64,000 bases of DNA from Erysipelothrix sp. (GCA_012841625.1 DUUI01000053.1:1-64000), one strand, 5' to 3'. Numbered from the stretch's first letter, positions 1 to 9,386 are shown. Program-made: numbers and translations. The notes: a model not told the origin generated them from the letters alone.

Positions 1-1094
1 CAGAACCTAAGTACCCAAACTTACTAATTGGTAGCGGTACTCAAGAGGATCCCTATATTTTCAAGTATAATGACAAAATGAGTATAAATACTGCATTTAT
101 GGAAGAGCTTATGAGTGATACAAATTTAGTGTTTGCTAAGTTCTATGTATTCCTTGATGATGATGAAGCACTAGAGGTTCTTCAAACATTCTCGATGCGA
201 TTTGACAAGCTAGTTGATGAAGAAAATGGTACTGTAGAAAACTTATTCACTTTCTTAGACCTTAGCCTAGGAGATCCAGATGAACAAGAACCAGGTGGAG
301 AAGATCCAGGGATTCCAATTGATCCAGGTCCACCAACAATTACTTACACTGCTAATGAGCTGTTTAGAATGAGAACAGAAAAAGAAGCTGAAATACGCGA
401 CCTAAACTTAAGTATCAAAACAGCAACCGTTGAGTATAGTGATTTAGAAAATGAAATTAATAATAACTTCATTTTAGCTCAATTAGATGGTGTTGTTAGC
501 GAAGTGATTGATGAAGAAACAGCAAAACTTGAGGGTCGACAATTATTCCAAGTATCTAGTAGTGGAAGTTTTATTGTAGAAACGACTATCACAGAACTTG
601 ATTTGCAACAAATTAAGATTGGTGATCCGATGTCAATATTCTCATATGAATCTGGGGCTTATGTTGAGGGTCAAGTGATGTCAATTTCACCCTATCCAAC
701 AACAAATTCCATGTACTTTGGGTATGGTCCTCAAAATCAATCTTCCTATCCAGTTAAAATATCTGTAGATAAAAGTGCTGATTTAAAAACTGGTATGTGG
801 GTTGAAATTCAAAGGATTGATACATCTGAGTCACCTGAACAATTCTTTGCGCTGATGAATGCATTTGTAAGAACCGATGATGGTGATCCATATGTTTGGA
901 TTGCTCAAGATGAAAAGTTAGTTAAAAAACCAGTAACAATTGGTCGTACCATTCAAGGATCATATATTCAGATTCTAAACGATGATGTAACAATGGATGA
1001 CATGGTTGCTTTCCCATATGGTAAGTCTCTTAGAGAGGGACAACCGGTTGAGGAGGGGACTTATGAAGACCTCTACAACCCATTAGGAGGTTAA
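1..1094 (+). CDS. Efflux/ABC transporter membrane-fusion adaptor subunit, MacA/YknX-like (5' end outside window)
   Basis: The reading frame is already open at base 3 and runs in phase to the stop at 1092-1094, so the N-terminus (membrane anchor, first lipoyl half) lies upstream. The visible part begins with a GSGTQEDPY motif that I associate with an inserted domain in clostridial-type adaptors. Next comes an Asp/Glu/Pro-rich linker (about window bases 260-333), a short helical hairpin (KEAEIRDLNLSIKTATVEY), the returning lipoyl strand (LDGVVSEVIDEE) and beta-barrel/membrane-proximal domains. Such adaptors link a MacB-type permease to an extracytoplasmic partner. The permease follows 4 bases later with its Shine-Dalgarno inside this gene's last codons, so the two are co-translated. 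No ATPase is visible; it may lie upstream. The family call is firm, the substrate unknown. Confidence 0.8.
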   Translation, partial: EPKYPNLLIGSGTQEDPYIFKYNDKMSINTAFMEELMSDTNLVFAKFYVFLDDDEALEVLQTFSMRFDKLVDEENGTVENLFTFLDLSLGDPDEQEPGGEDPGIPIDPGPPTITYTANELFRMRTEKEAEIRDLNLSIKTATVEYSDLENEINNNFILAQLDGVVSEVIDEETAKLEGRQLFQVSSSGSFIVETTITELDLQQIKIGDPMSIFSYESGAYVEGQVMSISPYPTTNSMYFGYGPQNQSSYPVKISVDKSADLKTGMWVEIQRIDTSESPEQFFALMNAFVRTDDGDPYVWIAQDEKLVKKPVTIGRTIQGSYIQILNDDVTMDDMVAFPYGKSLREGQPVEEGTYEDLYNPLGG

Positions 1095-1098
1095 ACAT

Positions 1099-2358
1099 AT
1101 GATAGAAAATATTCAATTAGCATTTGGAGGTATTTGGAGTCATAAGCTTCGTTCAATTCTAACGATGTTAGGTATTATTATTGGCATTGCCGCAATCATC
1201 GCTATTGTTTCAACCATCCAAGGCACTAATGATCAAATTAAACAAAACCTTATTGGGGCTGGAAACAATACTGTTAAAGTTCAATTAAATCAAGGCGATT
1301 ACCCATATGATCCACAATGGGGAGAACCTCTGGTAGGAGTTAGTCCAATATCTGAGGACATTCGCCAAGAAATAGAACAAATTGATGAAGTAAGAAAAGC
1401 TTCAGTATATAGTTCAAGACAATGGTCTGAAAATGTATATTATCAAAAGAATCAATTTAATGGTCAAATCTTAGGAATCGATAACAATTACTTCGAAGTA
1501 ACTAATTATAAGGCAAATCAAGGGACACTCTTTATGCCTAAAGAATATATCGATTTCTCAAAAGTAGCTATCATTGATTCTGTGGCAGCAAATACACTGT
1601 TTCCAACGGAAGACCCAGTAGGTAAATTTATCGATATTTCATCAGAACCATTCAAAATCGTTGGTGTCGCTGAAGTACAAACACAATTTACACCAGTCAT
1701 CAATAATTTCAATGACTACATGATGTATAATCAAGAACAAAGTGGAACTATCTTTGTCCCACTTCAAAGTTGGCCAATCATTTACAAATTTGATGAACCA
1801 AACAATCTAATTATCCAAGCTGTTGAAACAGACGCAATGCCAACAGCCGGTAAAGAGGCTGCAGACATATTAAATGGTACAATTCAATCAATTAATTCTG
1901 AAGAGTCATCTATCTCATATAAATCAGAGAACTTGCTTGAGCAAGCCCAAAGACTTCAAGAGTTATCAAATGCAACAAATCAACAATTAATTTGGATTGC
2001 CAGTATTTCGTTACTAGTCGGTGGTATTGGTGTTATGAATATCATGCTCGTCTCAGTGACAGAAAGAACTAAAGAAATTGGTCTAAAGAAAGCCATAGGA
2101 GCTCGTAAGTCTCATGTTATGAGTCAATTCTTAACCGAAGCAGCAGTTCTAACATTTATAGGTGGCTTAATTGGTGTCTTAGCCGGTATAGGTTTATCGC
2201 AATTAATCTCTCAATTTGCTGGTATGCCAACCGCTATCTCACTGCCAATCATTATTATTTCAGTATTCTTCTCAATGGTAATCGGATTAATATTCGGTTT
2301 ATTACCAGCTATCAAGGCCTCTAATTTAAGCCCAATTGATGCTCTAAGAAGAGAATAG
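1099..2358 (+). CDS. MacB-type ABC transporter permease (FtsX-like)
   Basis: The 419-residue protein has the classic MacB/FtsX layout. It has an N-terminal membrane helix after a short cytoplasmic lead (SHKLRSILTMLGIIIGIAAI), a large extracytoplasmic domain (about residues 45-290), and three C-terminal helices separated by the conserved TERTKEIGLKKAIGA segment, ending in LKASNLSPIDALRRE-type tail residues. Start ATG 1099 has an AGGAGG ribosome site at 1085-1090, inside the end of the adaptor gene. It works with the adaptor and a separate MacB-like ATPase to export peptides, drugs or lipids. The ATPase is not in the window. Substrate is unknown; the family assignment is secure. Confidence 0.88.
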   Translation: MIENIQLAFGGIWSHKLRSILTMLGIIIGIAAIIAIVSTIQGTNDQIKQNLIGAGNNTVKVQLNQGDYPYDPQWGEPLVGVSPISEDIRQEIEQIDEVRKASVYSSRQWSENVYYQKNQFNGQILGIDNNYFEVTNYKANQGTLFMPKEYIDFSKVAIIDSVAANTLFPTEDPVGKFIDISSEPFKIVGVAEVQTQFTPVINNFNDYMMYNQEQSGTIFVPLQSWPIIYKFDEPNNLIIQAVETDAMPTAGKEAADILNGTIQSINSEESSISYKSENLLEQAQRLQELSNATNQQLIWIASISLLVGGIGVMNIMLVSVTERTKEIGLKKAIGARKSHVMSQFLTEAAVLTFIGGLIGVLAGIGLSQLISQFAGMPTAISLPIIIISVFFSMVIGLIFGLLPAIKASNLSPIDALRRE

Positions 2359-2385
2359 AATAAGATAGTATAGAATAAAATAAAA

Positions 2386-2419
2386 GAATTCACACCAATT
2401 AAGGTATGAATTCTTTTTT
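2386..2419. terminator. Bidirectional intrinsic terminator
   Basis: The arms GAATTCACACC (2386-2396) and GGTATGAATTC (2403-2413) pair with one mismatch around loop AATTAA. A T-run follows on the plus strand (2414-2419) and an A-rich stretch precedes it (T-run on the minus strand). It lies between convergent genes, so it can end both. Confidence 0.85.
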
Positions 2420-2425
2420 AATATT

Positions 2426-5410
2426 TTAGTTATCGCCCTCACCTGGATCAGGGGCTTGTTCAACAGTAAATGTTATAACCGTACCAGGTCTTATTGGGAC
2501 GCTATTGACAGCTTGACCATTAACGCTCACTGTCGCAACTCTTGCGCCGACATCATCAGTTGGACCATCCAGTGTAAAGTATCCAGATAAATCATTCACT
2601 AATGTAGCAACAGGTTTACCAACATACGACTGTAGGTTTGTTATTTCGCCATCGTAATAAACGATAACAAAGTTTGTTCGATCAAATACATCTTGTGTTG
2701 TATCAGTATTAGAGTAATTTGGTGAAATCGAAATAATTCGGCCAACTTGATCTGTTGAAGAAGGCGTTTGTTGTCTTAAGGTGATACCAGCAGAAGTATT
2801 CGCTGTAATCCATTCTTGAGCTTCACTCACATTTCTACCAACAAAGTCAGGCATTGACAGCTTCTGGCTGCCAGAATTTATCGTCTGACAAATCTCATTA
2901 CTCTTACCAATCTCATTTTCTGACCAATTGTAATAAGAACAGACCTGTAGATTTTGGTTTGATTTAATGTCAGGCAAAGTAATCGTTCTAGTTGCTTCAT
3001 CACTTTCAACAGTTTCAACAACATTTCCATCAATACGAATCTCAGTTACATATTGGACTGCGCCATAAATCCATGATGGATCAAAGAGACGATTACCAGT
3101 TGCACTCCGGGTTTCACCCAATGAGTTGGTTGCTGTCATAACTTTTGTTTTTTCAGCAACTTCTAATTTTTCTTCATCAGGATATTCTGATAACTTAACT
3201 TCTAGCTCTAAGCCCTCATCAGTAAAGTTTTTAATTTCAACCTGTTGAGACGCTAAGTTTTCAAGTGTTTGGGTTTCTAATGTCGTTAAACGAGAGAATC
3301 GATCAATAATCATTCCGTTAACAATATAGGAAGAATCCATCCCCTCAATTGGTGTTGCATAAGGGTAAACACCAACAACATGACGTAAATCAACAATACC
3401 CTCAGGTCTAGCAATAGCTGTCGGTTCAGTAAATGTAGCAACATTCTGCAATAGTATATTTAATTGATACCCAAGATTATTCGCATTAATTGCGTTATTA
3501 TAAATATAATTTGAACTCTCACCATTGTTACAATAGTCAATATATCCTGACCATGCGACACTTGTTATATCACTGGTTGATGCTGCGTGCCAGTTATCTT
3601 TAGTCGCTCCATCAGGAATACCACAGCCAACAAATGCTGCATCGTGGTCACTTGTACCTGTCTTAGCATAGACAGGGAAGGGCATTCTATTAAGTCTTGC
3701 GGCTGTCGATAAGCCAGTAGTTGTTTCAACAGCATAACGCATCGTTGAAGCCGCCATATATGCAGCTTGAGGAGACATGACCTGAACTGGTTCAAAATTT
3801 GGAACAATTGGTTCTCTTCCTTCAATCTCAATTCGAGTAATAGTGTGTGGTTTTATATATTGACCACCATTCATGACTGTTGCATGCGCACCAGCAATCT
3901 GAACAGCAGATGCTTCAAATATGCCACCACCTATACCATAGGCCGAGTTAATATATTCAGAAATTTCTGGATCAAAGCCTAAATCAATCAAAGACTGAGT
4001 CATACGCTCATAGCCAACGGCATTTGGACCTACTAATAATTCATCCATTGTTTTAATGGCAGGGATATTTAATGATCCAGCAACGGCATCTCTGACAGTG
4101 ACATCACCTTGATAAAGTCCAACAGTGAAGTTTGAAACAAAGACTGGAGATCCAATATAAGCATATGGACCATCCTCAATTGTATGTGTTGTTGCATATC
4201 CTAAATGCTCATAAGAGAAAGCATAAGGAAGGATTGGTTTTAGTACCGATCCAGGTTGTCTTCTTAATTGAAGCGCATTATTAAATTGTCTTGCAGCAAC
4301 ATCTTCTTGATCTTCTTGATGAAATTTACGCCCACCACCAAGGGCAATAATCTCCCCATTGGTATGGTTTAAAGAAACATAGGCAGCATCAATAACATCA
4401 TCAAAGTAGAAGTCATGACGTCCTTCCTCAAGTGTTTCAATCGTTTCTTGTTGACTACGATTTAAAGCGGTGTAAACCTTTAAACCTTGGGTATAAGGAC
4501 TTAGTCCATAGACATTTTCAAGTTCATCAATGACAGCATCTAAATACTCTTGATGAGGCTGTATATCTCCATAATATTTTTCTGCTCCATATAATTGGTT
4601 TTCAAGTTTAACTTTTGTATGAATGGAATGTTCTTCTTCGGTAATGTATCCATGTCTTAGCATCATATCAAGAACAACATTTCTTCTCTCAGTGGCTGCT
4701 TCGATATCAGTATAAGCATTGTAATCAGCAGGAGCATTAATAACACCAGCTAAATAAGCTGCTTCACTTATATTAAGTTCTCCCACAGATTTATTGAAAT
4801 AATACAGTGACGCTTTAGCAATCCCTCTTGAATTAGGGACTCCAAAGTTAATTTTATTCAAATAATGTTCAAGAATTTTTTTCTTATCAATTATTTCTTC
4901 CAATTCCATAGACAAAGAAATCTCTTGAGCCTTACGATCAATTGATTCTTCAGCTTGCTCTTCATCTGTTGCAAAATGCGAATTCTTGATTGTCTGCATG
5001 GTAATAGTTGAGGCACCAGCACCAAAGCCACCACCTCTTATAAATCTAAGGATAGTTTGAATCCCTTCATTTGTAAATCGAGCTAAGTCAAATCCTTCAT
5101 GATCAAAGAATTTAGCATCCTCAATTGAAATGAATGCATCAACAACGGCATTAGGTAATTCTTCATATGTAATATTGTCACTCAGCTTTAATGCTAATTC
5201 AGCAAATTGAACGCCATCAGCATCGTAAACTATCGATGACTCAGTTGTTTCTAATAAAGCTAAGTTTAGTTCTGGACGCTCATTAATCATATCTCTTAAC
5301 ATATTTAATCCAAAACCGACAACTAAAAGGGCACCTACTAAAATAGTCAGTAGAACTGCCGCAATAGTTTTTCGAAATACAAAGTATCTCTTTCTTTTTG
5401 GTTGGCTCAT
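2426..5410 (-). CDS. ponA: Bifunctional class A penicillin-binding protein (PBP1) with C-terminal PASTA-like domains
   Basis: The protein has 994 residues. It has a short basic cytoplasmic N-terminus, a membrane helix (about 15-36), a GT51 glycosyltransferase domain with catalytic-type motif EDAKFFDHEG (Glu97) and GASTITMQ (132-139), then a transpeptidase domain with SVLK (Ser388/Lys391), SLN (446-448) and KTGT (583-586). Two PASTA-like segments follow (about 845-905 and 915-985). It polymerises and crosslinks peptidoglycan at the outer face of the membrane. It is directly downstream of recU (4-base gap, GGAGAATAAG ribosome site), the same recU-ponA pair as in B. subtilis. It is longer than B. 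subtilis PonA mainly through the C-terminal extension. Confidence 0.93.
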   Translation of the reverse strand: MSQPKRKRYFVFRKTIAAVLLTILVGALLVVGFGLNMLRDMINERPELNLALLETTESSIVYDADGVQFAELALKLSDNITYEELPNAVVDAFISIEDAKFFDHEGFDLARFTNEGIQTILRFIRGGGFGAGASTITMQTIKNSHFATDEEQAEESIDRKAQEISLSMELEEIIDKKKILEHYLNKINFGVPNSRGIAKASLYYFNKSVGELNISEAAYLAGVINAPADYNAYTDIEAATERRNVVLDMMLRHGYITEEEHSIHTKVKLENQLYGAEKYYGDIQPHQEYLDAVIDELENVYGLSPYTQGLKVYTALNRSQQETIETLEEGRHDFYFDDVIDAAYVSLNHTNGEIIALGGGRKFHQEDQEDVAARQFNNALQLRRQPGSVLKPILPYAFSYEHLGYATTHTIEDGPYAYIGSPVFVSNFTVGLYQGDVTVRDAVAGSLNIPAIKTMDELLVGPNAVGYERMTQSLIDLGFDPEISEYINSAYGIGGGIFEASAVQIAGAHATVMNGGQYIKPHTITRIEIEGREPIVPNFEPVQVMSPQAAYMAASTMRYAVETTTGLSTAARLNRMPFPVYAKTGTSDHDAAFVGCGIPDGATKDNWHAASTSDITSVAWSGYIDYCNNGESSNYIYNNAINANNLGYQLNILLQNVATFTEPTAIARPEGIVDLRHVVGVYPYATPIEGMDSSYIVNGMIIDRFSRLTTLETQTLENLASQQVEIKNFTDEGLELEVKLSEYPDEEKLEVAEKTKVMTATNSLGETRSATGNRLFDPSWIYGAVQYVTEIRIDGNVVETVESDEATRTITLPDIKSNQNLQVCSYYNWSENEIGKSNEICQTINSGSQKLSMPDFVGRNVSEAQEWITANTSAGITLRQQTPSSTDQVGRIISISPNYSNTDTTQDVFDRTNFVIVYYDGEITNLQSYVGKPVATLVNDLSGYFTLDGPTDDVGARVATVSVNGQAVNSVPIRPGTVITFTVEQAPDPGEGDN

Positions 5411-5414
5411 AATC

Positions 5415-5993
5415 TTATTCTCCTTTTATTAGAATCTTATCTAAAACCTGAATATAATCACATGGCTTTAAATAGGACATAGGTATTAAATGACCATTAG
5501 ATTTAATCCATTCATAAGGAATAGATTTCAAAGATGTTTCCTTTAGAAACTTCTTCAATATTGTATATTCTACCAAATATGTCTCCTCAATTACACTAAA
5601 ACGTAAAATTAAGAAACCGAAGCCTTGATGCTTTAACACATGATCCAGGTGACTTAATTGGTGTGAATGAATCATTGAAAGAGGTAACCTCGTTTTATTC
5701 TTAGTTGATTTTGCCTCAAAATCAATATAAACGCCTTTGTACACACCATTATAATCAGTTGTAGAGGGTAATTGATAGAACGCTTTAGTGATCTTAGCAG
5801 CGGATCTCTTAGGGTAATCAACCTCAACAACAGTTATTGGGGTAGGTTTTTTATGTACCAAGGCAATATTATGTACTCGATAATAATCATTGGTTGCATT
5901 TAAATCTTGTTCCAAAGACTGACCTAAATTTGCTTTCTGAGCAACTTTGTTAGATAAAGTTTGTTTTCTTTTCCCATTGGGATATCCAATCAT
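5415..5993 (-). CDS. recU: Holliday junction resolvase RecU
   Basis: RecU cleaves four-way junctions during recombination and chromosome segregation. The product aligns from its start (MIGYPNGK) with the family, and contains HKKPTPI, the YPKRSAA segment, STTDYNGVYKG and the nuclease core DFEAKSTKNKT with following HQL. I chose the ATG at 5993, giving 192 residues. An upstream ATG at 6011 is in frame, but 5993 fits the family N-terminus, has GAGGGTGGTG just before it, and the best -10 (TATAAT at 6015-6010 on the minus strand) would place the transcript start downstream of 6011. It is co-transcribed with ponA. Confidence 0.92.
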   Translation of the reverse strand: MIGYPNGKRKQTLSNKVAQKANLGQSLEQDLNATNDYYRVHNIALVHKKPTPITVVEVDYPKRSAAKITKAFYQLPSTTDYNGVYKGVYIDFEAKSTKNKTRLPLSMIHSHQLSHLDHVLKHQGFGFLILRFSVIEETYLVEYTILKKFLKETSLKSIPYEWIKSNGHLIPMSYLKPCDYIQVLDKILIKGE

Positions 5994-6009
5994 TCTAATC
6001 ACCACCCTC

Positions 6010-6015
6010 ATTATA
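6010..6015 (-). promoter_or_regulatory. Extended -10 promoter for recU-ponA
   Basis: On the minus strand TGG precedes a perfect TATAAT (extended -10). No good -35 is seen at 17 bases. The predicted start lies about 10 bases before the RecU ATG at 5993. Confidence 0.55.
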
Positions 6016-6069
6016 CCAATTTTTATATCGTTTTACATGCTTTTTAGAGATCTCAATGACTCTTAGTGC

Positions 6070-6098
6070 TTGGAAAAAGCTCGTATTTTTGATATCAT
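6070..6098 (+). promoter_or_regulatory. Promoter for gpsB (and probably rnpB)
   Basis: TTGGAA (6070-6075), a 17-base spacer and TATCAT (6093-6098). The predicted transcript start near 6105 argues for the GpsB start at 6126 and not the in-frame ATG at 6111. Confidence 0.55.
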
Positions 6099-6125
6099 AC
6101 TAATGATACAATGATGAGAGGGAAT

Positions 6126-6452
6126 ATGGAAAAGTTAAACTTAAGTCTTGATGAAATTGAAAACAAAGTTTTTTCTGTCGATTTTAAAGGTTATAGCTCC
6201 TATGATGTAGATGTTTTTTTAGATGATGTCATGGAAGATATTCAAATCTATCAATCAGAGATTAAACGACTCAAAGATTCAAACAAGCATTATGAGAATA
6301 TTATTTCGGAGTTATCTCAAGAAAATCAACACCTTAAAGCAAAGATTGCGTCAAGTGAAGCCTTGAGTCCAACTCAACCTTCAACCTTAGATTTGATTCG
6401 TAGAGTATCACGTCTTGAAGAAATTGTATTAAAAGATTCAAATGAACAATAA
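6126..6452 (+). CDS. gpsB: Cell division protein GpsB (DivIVA-like)
   Basis: A 108-residue DivIVA-family protein. The N-terminal membrane-binding/coiled-coil domain carries LSLDEIENKVFSVDFKGY and YDVDVFLDDV, matching the GpsB pattern; a coiled coil (IYQSEIKRLKDSNKHYENII) follows, and then a short C-terminal helix (TLDLIRRVSRLEEIV). GpsB coordinates septal and side-wall peptidoglycan synthesis by docking onto PBP1, whose gene is divergent next door. The ATG at 6126 follows GAGAGGG closely; an in-frame ATG at 6111 looks too near the promoter. The last codons overlap the predicted 5' end of RNase P RNA, as in the gpsB-rnpB neighbourhood of B. subtilis. Confidence 0.88.
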   Translation: MEKLNLSLDEIENKVFSVDFKGYSSYDVDVFLDDVMEDIQIYQSEIKRLKDSNKHYENIISELSQENQHLKAKIASSEALSPTQPSTLDLIRRVSRLEEIVLKDSNEQ

Positions 6453-6795
6453 CTAGGTAATCGCTGCAAACGAGATTTGTAGAGGAAAGTCCATGCTCGC
6501 ACCATCTGAGATGATGGTAGTGTTTGTGCTTAACGAAAAAATAAGTTAAGGCATCCAATGGATGACGGCGAACTCTTAACCTAAGGCTTAGCTATGGTTA
6601 AGAGCGTAAAGTGCCACAGAAACGATCTATTTAGAAATAAATAGCTGGAACGGGTAAACCCCACAAGCGAGAAACCCAAAATTGGTAGGGGAACTTTTCC
6701 AAGTGAATTCAAACAAGGAAAAGACACACTGTGTAGATAAATGGTTACCACCTTATTTTATAAGGGACAGAACATGGCTTATATGTTTTTGTTTA
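6443..6795 (+). ncRNA. rnpB: RNase P RNA component, class B (Bacillus type)
   Basis: This is the catalytic RNA of tRNA 5' maturation. Recognised by the universally conserved blocks GGTAATCGCTGC, GAGGAAAGTCCATGCTCGC, AAAGTGCCACAGAAACGA, GGTAAACCCCACAAGCGAGA, ACCCAAAATTGGTAGGGGAA and ACATGGCTTATA, in the order and spacing of B. subtilis rnpB. Ends are estimated from P1 pairing: TGAACAATAAC at about 6443-6453 against GTTTTTGTTTA at about 6785-6795. This places the 5' arm inside the last three codons of gpsB. Exact termini could be off by several bases. Confidence 0.93.
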
Positions 6796-6821
6796 TTTTA
6801 TAAGTAGTTTAGGAGCAGCGC

Positions 6822-7724
6822 ATGAAATCAATCGGCGAAAAGCTAAAACAAAGGCGGATTGAATTAGGATATAGTATTGAAGATCTGCATGAGAAAACGA
6901 AATTATCAGAAGTCCACATCAAAGCTATCGAAGATGGCGATTTGGACTATTTTCGTCATGATATCTCATATTTAAAGTTTTTTCTTCAATATTATTGTCA
7001 AGCCGTCTATTTAGATTATGAAGATTTCGAAGAAGAATTTAAAAAGACATTAGATGTGTATCATGAAACACAGTTACTAAAGAAGAAGGAAAGTCATCAA
7101 GCAAGTAATGAGAATATTCAAAGACGAATTCAAAACAATCAAAAGAAATATCATAAAGCTAAAGGTCAAACTAATATCCAATTCAGTAAGCTTGACCATC
7201 AAACACTAATCGTAATTGGGATTGTTTTGGTTATTTTAGCTGTATTAGTCTTTGGTTTCTTTAAACTTATTTTGCCAAATCTTTCATCAGAGCCTGTTGA
7301 TAATAATCAACCGCCAGCTCAAGTTCAAGAACCAGATATTAATGATGAACCAACACCCGATCCCGATATTGTTGTTGAAAGACCAAAGGTTGAAGAAGGT
7401 TTAACCATTACCGAAGAAAGCTATGATAAATACCGTATCTTTGGGATTGAAAAAAATGAAATGGTGTTTCGTATTGATTTTACAAATGATACGTGGGTCG
7501 AAACTTACATCAATGATAAAGCAGTCAATGATCCTCTGACAGGAACTTATGTCGCAGATGAATTTATAGAAATACCAATCACTGAAACAACAGATAAAAT
7601 AACGATCTTATTTGGAAATTTAGATGGCAGTAGTATTTCAGTTAATGGAGAACCAGTTGAATTAAATCAGCAAGCAATATTAGGCACATCAGTTACGCTA
7701 AACTTCTTTTTTGGAAAGGAATAA
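6822..7724 (+). CDS. rodZ: RodZ-like cytoskeletal membrane protein (HTH + TM + DUF4115)
   Basis: A 300-residue protein with an N-terminal Xre-type helix-turn-helix (about 4-70, GEKLKQRRIELGYSIEDL), a basic linker, one membrane helix (about 128-150) and an acidic Pro-rich spacer (NQPPAQVQEPDINDEPTPDP). The C-terminal extracellular beta domain is of DUF4115 type. RodZ ties MreB filaments to the wall-elongation machinery. It is immediately before pgsA (2-base gap), exactly as ymfM-pgsA in B. subtilis. Ribosome site AGGAG at 6810-6814. mreB itself is not in the window. Confidence 0.85.
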   Translation: MKSIGEKLKQRRIELGYSIEDLHEKTKLSEVHIKAIEDGDLDYFRHDISYLKFFLQYYCQAVYLDYEDFEEEFKKTLDVYHETQLLKKKESHQASNENIQRRIQNNQKKYHKAKGQTNIQFSKLDHQTLIVIGIVLVILAVLVFGFFKLILPNLSSEPVDNNQPPAQVQEPDINDEPTPDPDIVVERPKVEEGLTITEESYDKYRIFGIEKNEMVFRIDFTNDTWVETYINDKAVNDPLTGTYVADEFIEIPITETTDKITILFGNLDGSSISVNGEPVELNQQAILGTSVTLNFFFGKE

Positions 7725-7726
7725 AC

Positions 7727-8305
7727 ATGAATCTACCAAATAAACTTACAACGATTAGAATATTATTAATTCCAGTCATTTTATTCTTATTTTTTGTTCC
7801 AATATTCAATCAAAGTTTGACATTCTTAGGTCAAGCTTTTACTGTCAATGAACTTGTTATTTTATTGCTCTTTATTATTGGATCAATTACAGATTTTTTG
7901 GATGGTCAAATTGCACGCAGAAATAACTTGATTACAACTTTTGGAAAATTTATGGATCCAATCGCTGATAAGTTATTAGTAAATACAATGTTTCTATTAT
8001 TTGCGGTAGACGGTAGAATACATCCAATCTTTTTTATTTTAATGTTATTTAGGGATACCTTTGTAGATGGCATAAGAATGTTAGCAGCAAGTAAAGGCGA
8101 AGTTATTACTGCTGGTAATTTAGGTAAATTAAAAACTGTTTTACAGATGATTGCAATCATCTTAATAAGTTTAAAAAACATCCCATTTAATTCTATATCA
8201 ATTCCGATGGATCAAATACTGGTTGTAGCAGCCACAACTATATCATTGATTTCTGGATTCCAATATATTTATAACGCAAAACATTTGATCTTTGAATCAA
8301 TGTAA
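7727..8305 (+). CDS. pgsA: CDP-diacylglycerol-glycerol-3-phosphate 3-phosphatidyltransferase
   Basis: PgsA makes phosphatidylglycerol-phosphate, the committed step to phosphatidylglycerol, in the membrane. The 192-residue protein is strongly hydrophobic and carries the full CDP-alcohol phosphotransferase signature: Asp56, Asp59-Gly60-x2-Ala63-Arg64-x8-Gly73-x3-Asp77-x3-Asp81 (TDFLDGQIAR ... GKFMDPIADK). Start ATG follows GGAAAGGAATAAAC. It is in an operon with rodZ and recA; cinA, which sits between pgsA and recA in B. subtilis, is absent. Confidence 0.93.
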   Translation: MNLPNKLTTIRILLIPVILFLFFVPIFNQSLTFLGQAFTVNELVILLLFIIGSITDFLDGQIARRNNLITTFGKFMDPIADKLLVNTMFLLFAVDGRIHPIFFILMLFRDTFVDGIRMLAASKGEVITAGNLGKLKTVLQMIAIILISLKNIPFNSISIPMDQILVVAATTISLISGFQYIYNAKHLIFESM

Positions 8306-8320
8306 TAGAAAGAGGAAACT

Positions 8321-9325
8321 ATGAGCGAAAAAAAGAATGATCAATTATTAGAAGATGCTCTAAAACAAATTCAAAAACAATTTGGTAAGGGCGCTATTAT
8401 GAGACTTGGTGATCGTGCAGCAGTTGATGTTGACGCAATTTCATCAGGTTCTTTAGCCTTAGACTATGCACTGGGCGTCAGTGGATACCCTAAAGGTCGT
8501 ATTATCGAAATATTCGGACCAGAATCAAGTGGTAAAACAACATTAGCTTTGCATGCAATTGCTGAGGTGCAAAAAGCAGGTGGAAAAGCAGCCTTTATTG
8601 ATGCGGAAAACGCAATTGATCCAAATTATGCCAAAAACTTAGGGGTTAATATTGATGATTTAATCTTGTCACAACCTGATAGTGGTGAACAAGGTTTAGA
8701 AATTACTGAAGTGTTAATCCGTTCAGGGGCAATTGATTTAGTCGTCGTAGACTCAGTTGCGGCACTGGTCCCACAACAAGAACTCGATGGAGAAATGAGT
8801 GACCAACAAGTTGGTCTACAGGCTAGAATGATGTCAAAAGCAATGCGTAAGCTTTCTGGTGTTATGAATCGTAGTAATACGACTGTTATTTTCATTAATC
8901 AATTACGTGAAAAAGTTGGTATTATGTTTGGTAATCCAGAAACAACGCCAGGTGGTAGAGCTTTAAAATTCTACTCTAGTATTCGTCTTGATGTGAGACG
9001 TTCAGAATCAATTAAGAAGGGGACTGAATTAGTTGGTAATAAGATAAATGTACGGGTCGTGAAGAATAAAGTTGCTCCTCCATTTAAGTTAGCAGTTCTT
9101 GAAATAGTTTATGGTGAGGGAATTTCTCAAACTGGAGAAGTGATTGATTTAGGTGTTGAACACAACTTAATTAATAAGGCAGGTGCTTGGTATAGCTATG
9201 GGGAAGAACGCATTGGCCAAGGCCGTGAAGCCGTTCGTTCGTACTTAAAAGAGAATCCTGAGATTTACGAAACAGTGAAAGGCAAATTAAAAGAGATTTT
9301 ATTTGCTCCAATTAATAAAGAATAA
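8321..9325 (+). CDS. recA: Recombinase A
   Basis: The 334-residue RecA catalyses ATP-dependent strand exchange and is the co-protease for SOS repressors. Walker [10 protein letters not shown] is at residues 66-74, Walker B region [11 protein letters not shown]1/L2 loops ([29 protein letters not shown]), and the conserved C-terminal [11 protein letters not shown]. It lies 15 bases after pgsA with an AGAGGAAA ribosome site. I saw no B. subtilis-type LexA box immediately upstream, so any SOS control must act elsewhere. A terminator follows at once. Confidence 0.97.
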   Translation: MSEKKNDQLLEDALKQIQKQFGKGAIMRLGDRAAVDVDAISSGSLALDYALGVSGYPKGRIIEIFGPESSGKTTLALHAIAEVQKAGGKAAFIDAENAIDPNYAKNLGVNIDDLILSQPDSGEQGLEITEVLIRSGAIDLVVVDSVAALVPQQELDGEMSDQQVGLQARMMSKAMRKLSGVMNRSNTTVIFINQLREKVGIMFGNPETTPGGRALKFYSSIRLDVRRSESIKKGTELVGNKINVRVVKNKVAPPFKLAVLEIVYGEGISQTGEVIDLGVEHNLINKAGAWYSYGEERIGQGREAVRSYLKENPEIYETVKGKLKEILFAPINKE

Positions 9326-9330
9326 AAAGT

Positions 9331-9360
9331 GAACCTTTTCATAAATTGAAAGGGTTTTTC
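9331..9360 (+). terminator. Intrinsic terminator after recA
   Basis: AACCTTTTC (9332-9340) pairs with GAAAGGGTT (9348-9356, one wobble), loop ATAAATT, followed by a T-run. Confidence 0.8.
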
Positions 9361-9386
9361 TTTTATAGATTATAGAGTGTATGTTC

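Noticed and set aside
6111-6125. Earlier ATG starts for gpsB
   Set aside because: They lie only about 6 bases after the likely transcript start and precede the ribosome site, and GpsB homologues begin at the 6126 methionine region.
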